Shown here: piece by piece, positions 25,326-30,937 of the stretch
Position numbering within the stretch: the first letter of the stretch is position 1
How the letters are laid out: the number at the start of each line of letters is the position of its first letter
Source of the DNA: Flavobacteriales bacterium UBA720
GTDB lineage: Bacteria; Bacteroidota; Bacteroidia; Flavobacteriales; Weeksellaceae
Length of the DNA: 30,937 nucleotides
Assembly: GCA_002297505.1 (NCBI GenBank)
Contig: DBLQ01000129.1
Location: forward strand, 1 to 30,937
Direction: 5' to 3'
Notes under the pieces: model-generated
Database searches by the model: none
Told to the model about the DNA's origin: nothing
What the model saw: the letters and a program-made list of their open reading frames with translations, nothing else
Position numbers and translations under genes: made by a program

Positions 25326-25352
25326 AAATCTTTGTGCACTTTGTGTTCAAAA
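25326..25352 (+). repeat. TTTGCG-type leader element, copy C (before kdgF)
   Basis: It reads AAATCTTTGTGCACTTTGTG and continues TTCAAAA. It ends a few bases before the ATG at 25357. It aligns with the element before GH105 with about four differences, three of them C/T changes or nearby. Confidence 0.55.
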
Positions 25353-25356
25353 TAAA

Positions 25357-25704
25357 ATGGAAACAAAACAAACATCCAAAATATATTACAAATCCGATTC
25401 AACAGAATGGGAGAAAATCGATGAATACATCGACCGCCAAATTGTAGGCTACGACGAATCTGTAATGATGGTGAATGTCCGTTTCAAAAAAGGCGGAATT
25501 GGCTACAAACACAAACATTCTCATATTCAGGTAACTTATGTTGCAGAAGGAAAATTTGAAGTGAACATTGGCGAAGATATTTCAATTTTGAAAAAAGGCG
25601 ATTCGTTCTTCGTGCCTTCTAATGTGCTTCACGGCGTCGAATGTCTGGAAGATGGGATTTTAGTAGATGTTTTCAGTCCGTTCAGAGAAGATTTTATAAA
25701 GTAA
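25357..25704 (+). CDS. kdgF: KdgF-like cupin, unsaturated galacturonate to DKI
   Basis: A small cytoplasmic cupin (115 residues), very probably the KdgF enzyme that converts 4,5-unsaturated galacturonate into 5-keto-4-deoxyuronate, the KduI substrate. Cupin metal ligands are visible in YKHKHSHIQVTYVAEG (50-65; H52, H54, H56, Q58) and VPSNVLHGVE (86-95; H92). The C-terminal DVFSPFRED (104-112) has the Asp, Phe and Arg spacing recalled for the conserved KdgF tail. Length and context fit well. A generic sugar-binding cupin is the alternative. Because it is fused to neither neighbour and sits between uxaC and kdgK, it completes the unsaturated branch. Confidence 0.87.
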   Translation: METKQTSKIYYKSDSTEWEKIDEYIDRQIVGYDESVMMVNVRFKKGGIGYKHKHSHIQVTYVAEGKFEVNIGEDISILKKGDSFFVPSNVLHGVECLEDGILVDVFSPFREDFIK

Positions 25705-25711
25705 AAATACT

Positions 25712-25744
25712 AAACCTGACAGGTTATAAAAACCTGTAAGGTTT
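25712..25744. repeat. AAACCTGACAGGTT palindromic repeat before kdgK
   Basis: A 14-base arm (25712-25725) and its near-perfect complement (25731-25744, one mismatch) flank a 5-base loop. Each arm is itself partly palindromic (ACCT..AGGT), giving alternative folds. It fills most of the 59-base kdgF-kdgK gap. No T-run follows on the plus strand. I recall this sequence type as a common dispersed element in flavobacterial genomes. Confidence 0.7.
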
Positions 25745-25763
25745 AACAAAAATTAGATAATAA

Positions 25764-26768
25764 ATGAACAAAGTAGTAAGCTTTGGAGAAGTGATTATGC
25801 GACTATCGCCTGCCAGCAACAGGATGATGAAGCAAAGCAACGAGATGGAATTCTTTTTCGGAGGAACAGAACTGAATGTTGCGGCATCATTGGCGACAAT
25901 GGGTTGCGACGTCAAACACGTGAGCGTGGTTTCCGATGATTTCGTTGGAGAGTCAGCCTTAGCTTCCATAAAGAGTTACGGCATTGACACCACTCATATT
26001 GCAAAAAATGAACATCCGCTTGGACTGTATTTTTTGGAAGTTGGGTCATCCGTCCGTGCTTCCAGAATTGCTTACAACCGTCTCAATGGCTCTTTTGCAA
26101 ATATCAACCCCAACCAAATCGATTGGGAAAAAGCTTTGGAAGGTGCGGATTATTTCCACTGGACAGGAATTTCTCCGGGGATTTCCGAAAGTGCTTACAT
26201 TGCTTTGAAACAAGGTTTGAAAATGGCCAACCAAAAAGGTGTTGAAATCACCGCGGATCCGGCTTATCGTTCCAACCTTTGGAAATACGGCAAAGAAGGT
26301 TTCGAAGTTCTGAAAGAATTGGTCTCCTATTCCACTATTTTCATCGGTGGCGTGAATGAAATCAACGAAATCATCGGAACTAATTATGCTTCTGATAAAG
26401 ACAGTTTTATCGAGGCTTGTCAAGAATTTCAGAGACAGATGCCTTCCATCAAAAAGATATTTGACAAAGTGCGCGTTGGTGCGAGCGCAAGTACGCAGGA
26501 AACTCAGGGTAGAGCTTGGGCAAACGGAACTTACTTCGAATCTGAGCCTATTGAAATTCTTCAGGTTGTGGACAGAATCGGGACTGGCGATGCGTTCGCA
26601 GCAGGTTTGATTTACGGTTTAATAAACTTCGACGATGAAACAGCACTCAAGTTTGGAAATGCCGCTTGTGCCATCAAACATACCGTTCCGGGTGACATCA
26701 ACCATTGCAGCGCGTCTGACATTTTGGATGTGATGAATGGCGACAAAGGAGGAAGAATCAAAAGATAA
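25764..26768 (+). CDS. kdgK: 2-keto-3-deoxygluconate kinase (PfkB family)
   Basis: Phosphorylates KDG to KDPG with ATP, at the meeting point of the unsaturated and saturated branches. The 334 residues contain the first PfkB signature region GGTELNVAASLATMG (33-47), the substrate-side SSVRASRIAYNR (95-106) and the second signature DRIGTGDAFAAGL (270-282), with catalytic base D276. Length and motifs fit KdgK. PfkB sugar kinases overlap in sequence, but the flanking kdgA gene supports this substrate. yhcH follows after 11 bases. Confidence 0.94.
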   Translation: MNKVVSFGEVIMRLSPASNRMMKQSNEMEFFFGGTELNVAASLATMGCDVKHVSVVSDDFVGESALASIKSYGIDTTHIAKNEHPLGLYFLEVGSSVRASRIAYNRLNGSFANINPNQIDWEKALEGADYFHWTGISPGISESAYIALKQGLKMANQKGVEITADPAYRSNLWKYGKEGFEVLKELVSYSTIFIGGVNEINEIIGTNYASDKDSFIEACQEFQRQMPSIKKIFDKVRVGASASTQETQGRAWANGTYFESEPIEILQVVDRIGTGDAFAAGLIYGLINFDDETALKFGNAACAIKHTVPGDINHCSASDILDVMNGDKGGRIKR

Positions 26769-26779
26769 TCCGGAAGAAA

Positions 26780-27229
26780 ATGATTATAGATACAATTGAA
26801 AACGCTTCTCACTATTTTCCGCTCAATCCATTGTTTAAAAGAGCTTTTGATTATTTAAAAGACAAGAATCTTGATGCTTTGGAAGTTGGCGTAACAGAAA
26901 TTGAGGAAAATCTTAAAATGATTGTTTTTGATGAACCGGCCAAAACAAAAGAAGAAAGTCTTTCCAAGCTCGAATGCCATAATCAGAATATTGATATTCA
27001 GATTTGTCTGAAAGGAACAGAAACTATTGGTTGGAAACCAAGGCAAAATTGCACCAATCCGGTCGGAGAATACAGCGCTGAAAAAGATGTTCTTTTTTAC
27101 AATGACGCGCCTGATATGTTTTTCCAACTCAATGATAATCAGTTTGCTATTTTTTATCCCAATGATGTCCACGCGCCAATGATTGGAGATGGCAACATTA
27201 GAAAAATAGTTTTTAAAGTAAAAATTTAA
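26780..27229 (+). CDS. YhcH/YjgK/YiaL-family protein
   Basis: A 149-residue cupin-like protein of the YhcH/YjgK/YiaL (EbgC-type, formerly DUF386) family. Conserved positions visible are LECHNQNIDIQICLKGTE (64-81; E65, H67, D72, Q74) and YPNDVHAP (126-133; H131), suggesting a metal site. Members accompany operons for sialic acid, gulonate and KDG metabolism and are suspected to act on sugar or sugar-acid anomers, but the biochemical role is not settled. It lies 11 bases after kdgK and 7 bases before kdgA, so it is tightly embedded in the KDG/KDPG step and may act on KDG, KDPG or a uronate anomer. Confidence 0.88.
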   Translation: MIIDTIENASHYFPLNPLFKRAFDYLKDKNLDALEVGVTEIEENLKMIVFDEPAKTKEESLSKLECHNQNIDIQICLKGTETIGWKPRQNCTNPVGEYSAEKDVLFYNDAPDMFFQLNDNQFAIFYPNDVHAPMIGDGNIRKIVFKVKI

Positions 27230-27236
27230 TTTAAAA

Positions 27237-27902
27237 ATGACAAAGATTCAACTCGTTACCAATGCGATTATCAATCAAGGGATTTTGCCTTTGTATTATA
27301 ACGCTGACGAAGCGGTAACTTTAGATATATTAAGATCACTTTACAGAGCCGGAATCCGCGCAGTAGAATATACAAGCCGTGGCGAAAATGCACTTTCGAA
27401 TTTCACCAAAATGGTAGAATTACGAAATGCGGAAATGCCGGAAATGCTTCTTGGAATTGGAACAATTAAGAATTTGAAGCAAGCTGAGGAATATGAAAAA
27501 GCAGGCGCAGATTTCTTCATCAGTCCTGGATTTGTGCCGGAAGTTGCTGAATTTCTGATCTCAAAACATTTGCTTTATAGCCCAGGTTGTATGACGCCTA
27601 CGGACATTATCGCCGCAGAAAATGCAGGCGTGACTTTCGTAAAATTATTTCCTGGCAATGCTTTGGGACCTGGATTTATGAGTGCGATCAAAGACGTTTT
27701 TCCAAATCTGAAATTTATGCCAACCGGAGGCGTAGACACCACCAAAGAAAGCATCGAAAGCTGGTTTCAAGCGGGCGTTTCTGCTGTTGGAATGGGAAGC
27801 AAACTCGTCAGCAAAGAACTGATGGCGGCAAAAGATTACATCACCATAGAAAACGAAACTAAAAAAGTTTTAGAGATCATCCAATCAATTAAAGCTTCTT
27901 AA
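27237..27902 (+). CDS. kdgA: KDPG (2-keto-3-deoxy-6-phosphogluconate) aldolase
   Basis: Class I aldolase splitting KDPG into pyruvate and glyceraldehyde 3-phosphate, the last step of pectin uronate catabolism. The 221 residues show AVEYTSRG (42-49) with the catalytic Glu E44, GIGTIKN (73-79), SPGFVPE (96-102), SPGCMTPTDI (115-124) and FVKLFPGN (134-141) with Schiff-base Lys K136, then PTGGV (162-166). All are diagnostic of the Eda/KdgA family. It lies 7 bases after the YhcH-family gene and 30 bases before the transporter. Confidence 0.96.
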   Translation: MTKIQLVTNAIINQGILPLYYNADEAVTLDILRSLYRAGIRAVEYTSRGENALSNFTKMVELRNAEMPEMLLGIGTIKNLKQAEEYEKAGADFFISPGFVPEVAEFLISKHLLYSPGCMTPTDIIAAENAGVTFVKLFPGNALGPGFMSAIKDVFPNLKFMPTGGVDTTKESIESWFQAGVSAVGMGSKLVSKELMAAKDYITIENETKKVLEIIQSIKAS

Positions 27903-27932
27903 AAATAAAGACACAAACCAAATCATTTGAAT

Positions 27933-29462
27933 ATGAATCAATCTACAACCACAAAACCGACCACTTTCAGATGGACCATCGTCGGATTGCTTTTCCTGGC
28001 AACCACGATCAACTATCTGGACAGGCAAGTTCTATCTCTGACTTGGAAAGATTTCATCGCGCCGGAATTTCATTGGGACAACAATGATTACGGTAACATT
28101 ACCGCCTTATTCTCGATCTTCTACGCAGCGAGTATGATTTTCGCAGGGAAATTTGTGGATTGGATGGATACCAAAAAAGGATTTCTCTGGGCCATCGGCG
28201 TTTGGTCTGTAGGTGCAGTTTTACACGCATTTTGCGGGATTGCCACTTCCGGAATTCTTACCGGAGATTGGTTTGTAGGTTTCGAAGGTGCAAAACATAA
28301 TATAGAGACCGTTCAGGATATTTCCCGGGTGATTAATGTGAGTGTGACGTTATTTATTTTCGCCAGATTGATTTTAGCCATTGGTGAAGCGGGCAATTTC
28401 CCTGCAGCCATCAAAACCACCGCAGAATATTTCCCTAAAAAAGACAGAGCCTTAGCGACGAGTATTTTCAATGCTGGTGCAACTGTGGGTGCTTTGGCCG
28501 CTCCGATAACCATTCCTTTTATTGCGCAGGCTTTAGGTTGGGAAATGGCATTTATTTTAATTGGTGCTTTAGGATTTCTGTGGATGGGAATCTGGATTTT
28601 CTATTACAAAAAACCGCACGAGCATCACAAGGTTAATGCGCACGAATTGAATTATATCAACCAAGATCTGGATGGCGCACCAAAAGAGGAATCTACAGAG
28701 CCCAAAACAACTTTTACGTTGGCGCAATGTTTCAAATACAGACAAACTTGGGCTTTTGCCTTCGGTAAGTTTATGACAGACGGCGTTTGGTGGTTCTACC
28801 TTTTCTGGACTCCGGCGTACTTAAGTTCAGTTTACGGAATGGACAGCACACAAAGTGCATTCCCACTATTCGTACTTTATATGATTACTTTGGTATCAAT
28901 CGTTGGAGGCTGGCTGCCGACATTCTTTGTAGAGAAGAAAGGTATGAACCCATATTCCGGCAGAATGAGAGCAATGTTGATTTTCGCATTCTTTCCATTG
29001 TTAGCATTACTAGCACAATCTACAGGGAAAATCTCTTATTGGTTTCCGGTATTGATTATCGGGATTGCAGGTGCGGCACATCAGGCTTGGTCAGCCAATA
29101 TCTTCTCCACCGTTGGTGATATGTTCCCGAAAAAAGCCATTGCCACCATCACTGGAATTGGCGGATTAGCAGGCGGAATTGGTTCTACGATTATCAATAA
29201 GAGTTCAGGCCTCCTTTTCGATTACGCCCATAAAGCCTGGACAACTGTTGATGGCGTTCCACTTTTGGAAAAATTCCCTCAATATGCCGAGCAACGATTA
29301 CCGGATGGCTTTTTTGAACAATTACAAAAATCTGGTGCTGTGGTGTCAGATGGTATTGACAAAGGATATATGATTATTTTCTCATTCTGTGCAGTCGCTT
29401 ATTTGATTGCTTGGTTCGTGATGAAATCATTGGTTCCTAACTATAAAATTATTAAAGAATAA
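27933..29462 (+). CDS. exuT: MFS hexuronate transporter, ExuT-type
   Basis: Inner-membrane major-facilitator symporter of the anion:cation symporter group, taking galacturonate or glucuronate into the cytoplasm. I place the start at the ATG at 27933 (MNQSTTTKP); a TTG two codons upstream is also open. The 509 residues give about 12 hydrophobic segments. Family features include TINYLDRQVLSLTW in TM1, GKFVDWMDTKKGFLWAIG in the TM2-3 loop (the MFS motif A region), and GEAGNFPAAIKTTAEYFPKK before TM5. uxaB follows 4 bases later. Uptake of unsaturated as well as saturated monomers is possible but unproven. Confidence 0.93.
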   Translation: MNQSTTTKPTTFRWTIVGLLFLATTINYLDRQVLSLTWKDFIAPEFHWDNNDYGNITALFSIFYAASMIFAGKFVDWMDTKKGFLWAIGVWSVGAVLHAFCGIATSGILTGDWFVGFEGAKHNIETVQDISRVINVSVTLFIFARLILAIGEAGNFPAAIKTTAEYFPKKDRALATSIFNAGATVGALAAPITIPFIAQALGWEMAFILIGALGFLWMGIWIFYYKKPHEHHKVNAHELNYINQDLDGAPKEESTEPKTTFTLAQCFKYRQTWAFAFGKFMTDGVWWFYLFWTPAYLSSVYGMDSTQSAFPLFVLYMITLVSIVGGWLPTFFVEKKGMNPYSGRMRAMLIFAFFPLLALLAQSTGKISYWFPVLIIGIAGAAHQAWSANIFSTVGDMFPKKAIATITGIGGLAGGIGSTIINKSSGLLFDYAHKAWTTVDGVPLLEKFPQYAEQRLPDGFFEQLQKSGAVVSDGIDKGYMIIFSFCAVAYLIAWFVMKSLVPNYKIIKE

Positions 29463-29466
29463 CAAA

Positions 29467-30927
29467 ATGGAATATCAAACTAAAACAAGACTTAACCGTG
29501 AAAACTCAGGTTTGACTGAGAAATTACCTATAAAATTTTTACAATTTGGCGAAGGCAACTTCTTGCGCGCCTTTGTTGATTATCTGATTGACAAGATGAA
29601 CAAGGAAGCTGGTTTCAACGCAGGTGTTGCGGTAATTCAGCCAACGCAAGGTGGATTGGTGGATCTACTGGAGGAGCAAGATAACCTTTACACGCTTTTC
29701 GTTAGAGGTGTGAAAAAAGGCCAGATTGTAGATGACCAGCGCGTGATCTCCGCCATTCAAAAATCTTTGAGTCCTTACGAGCATTATCAGGCATATCTTG
29801 ATCTGGCGAAAGGCGAAGATTTGGAATTCATTTTATCAAACACGACAGAAGCCGGAATTGCTTTTGACCCATCTGAAACAACGATTGAAGCTGGACCACA
29901 TAAGAATTTCCCTGCAAAAGTAACGGCTTTCCTATATGAGAGATTCAAACATTTCAATGGTGCTGAGGACAAAGGTCTTCACATCATTCCTTGCGAATTG
30001 ATCGAGAATAATGGGTTGACGCTTAAAAAATATATTCTTCAATATGCTCAACTTTGGAATCTTGAAGAAGGTTTCGCTGCGTGGGTAGAAAACAGCAACG
30101 CTTTCCATAACACGTTGGTGGACAGAATCGTGCCTGGATATCCGAGAGAAGAAAAAGACGAATATGAAGCTAAATTGGATTACGATGACAGCCTGATGGT
30201 AGTTTGCGAAGCATTCCTACTTTGGGTGATTGAAGGTGATGACAAGTTGAAAGCAAAGATTCCTTTTGATAAAATCGATGATCAGGTTTTGATTGTGGAT
30301 GACATCACGCCGTACAGAACCAGAAAAGTCAGAATCCTGAACGGAGCGCACACTGCAATGTTGGCTTTCTCTATCCTGGACGGAAAAGAAACGGTGAAAG
30401 AAGCCATCGATGCGGACTTTGCTGGAAAATGGATCAGCGATACGGTTTATAACGAAATCATCCCAACATTAGATTTATCAAAAGAAGAATTGACGGCTTT
30501 TTCTGAGGAAGTTTTTGACAGATTCAGAAATCCATTCCTGAAGCATCAGCTTTCTAGTATTGCACTAAATTCGGTTGCGAAATTCAAAGTGAGAGTGTTG
30601 CCAAGTTTGTTGAAATATGTTGAAATCAAAAATGAATTACCAACTAATTTGACTTTTGCTTTAGCAGCGTTGATTAGATTTTATCAATGTGAATTCGACG
30701 GAAAACAACTTCCTGTAAGCGATGATGCGCCGGTTTTGGAAAGATTCAAAGAAATCTGGTCAACCAACGACCTTGGAGAAGTAGCGAAAAATGCATTGTC
30801 AGAAGTGAGTTTCTGGGATACAGATTTGACTCAAGTACCAGGATTAACTGAAACTGTAACTAAGGCTTTGCGTGCAATCGATTCCACAGATATTGAGAAC
30901 GGTTATAGAAGTTTTATCAACTCATAA
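29467..30927 (+). CDS. uxaB: Tagaturonate reductase (altronate oxidoreductase)
   Basis: NAD-dependent polyol/mannitol dehydrogenase-family enzyme reducing tagaturonate (from UxaC) to altronate. The 486 residues match the UxaB length. FLQFGEGNFLRAFVDYLIDK (24-43) is the nucleotide-binding start, and KVRILNGAHTAM (287-298) carries the family active-site residues K287, N292 and H295. It is coupled to exuT by a 4-base gap. An altronate dehydratase (UxaA) is still needed to reach KDG and is absent here; the gene probably lies just beyond the window. An operator-like sequence lies inside the 3' end (30872-30887). Confidence 0.94.
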   Translation: MEYQTKTRLNRENSGLTEKLPIKFLQFGEGNFLRAFVDYLIDKMNKEAGFNAGVAVIQPTQGGLVDLLEEQDNLYTLFVRGVKKGQIVDDQRVISAIQKSLSPYEHYQAYLDLAKGEDLEFILSNTTEAGIAFDPSETTIEAGPHKNFPAKVTAFLYERFKHFNGAEDKGLHIIPCELIENNGLTLKKYILQYAQLWNLEEGFAAWVENSNAFHNTLVDRIVPGYPREEKDEYEAKLDYDDSLMVVCEAFLLWVIEGDDKLKAKIPFDKIDDQVLIVDDITPYRTRKVRILNGAHTAMLAFSILDGKETVKEAIDADFAGKWISDTVYNEIIPTLDLSKEELTAFSEEVFDRFRNPFLKHQLSSIALNSVAKFKVRVLPSLLKYVEIKNELPTNLTFALAALIRFYQCEFDGKQLPVSDDAPVLERFKEIWSTNDLGEVAKNALSEVSFWDTDLTQVPGLTETVTKALRAIDSTDIENGYRSFINS

Positions 30928-30937
30928 TTTGTAAACA

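Overview
The window is a pectin utilisation locus from a member of the Bacteroidota, most likely a Flavobacteriia/Weeksellaceae species of the Chryseobacterium kind. That placement is an inference from three things: a SusC/SusD pair, C-terminal type IX secretion (T9SS) sorting domains on several exported proteins, and AT-rich spacers with promoters resembling the Bacteroidota TTTG / TAnnTTTG pattern. Two gene blocks diverge from a 793-base intergenic region (21098-21890).

The minus-strand block (transcribed from 21097 towards position 1) handles capture and saccharification. In transcription order it encodes a SusC TonB-dependent transporter, a SusD lipoprotein, a large modular PL1 pectate lyase, a CE8 pectin methylesterase, a GH105 unsaturated-glycuronyl hydrolase, a GH43 enzyme, a CE12 rhamnogalacturonan acetylesterase, a GH28 polygalacturonase, an alpha/beta-hydrolase esterase and a second CE8 methylesterase. 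Three further units follow: two small secreted proteins made of one lyase-associated beta-sandwich module plus a sorting domain, each with its own promoter, operator and terminator; a compact PL1 pectate lyase; and a signal-peptide protein cut by the window edge.

The plus-strand block (from 21891) encodes cytoplasmic uronate catabolism: KduI, KduD, UxaC, a KdgF-like cupin, KdgK, a YhcH/YjgK/YiaL protein, KdgA, an ExuT-type MFS transporter and UxaB. Unsaturated galacturonate from the lyases and GH105 would flow KdgF -> KduI -> KduD to KDG. Saturated galacturonate from GH28 would flow UxaC -> UxaB -> (altronate dehydratase, not in the window) to KDG. KdgK and KdgA then give pyruvate and glyceraldehyde 3-phosphate.

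A palindrome with core GCAATCGATT(G/A)C and a central CG, typical of LacI-family operators, lies upstream of susC, kduI and both small module proteins. This implies one regulator, not encoded here, controls both blocks. Gaps inside both blocks hold several families of short palindromic repeats. A short TTTGCG-type leader element sits just before three start codons. I found no tRNA, rRNA, CRISPR array, insertion sequence or phage gene.
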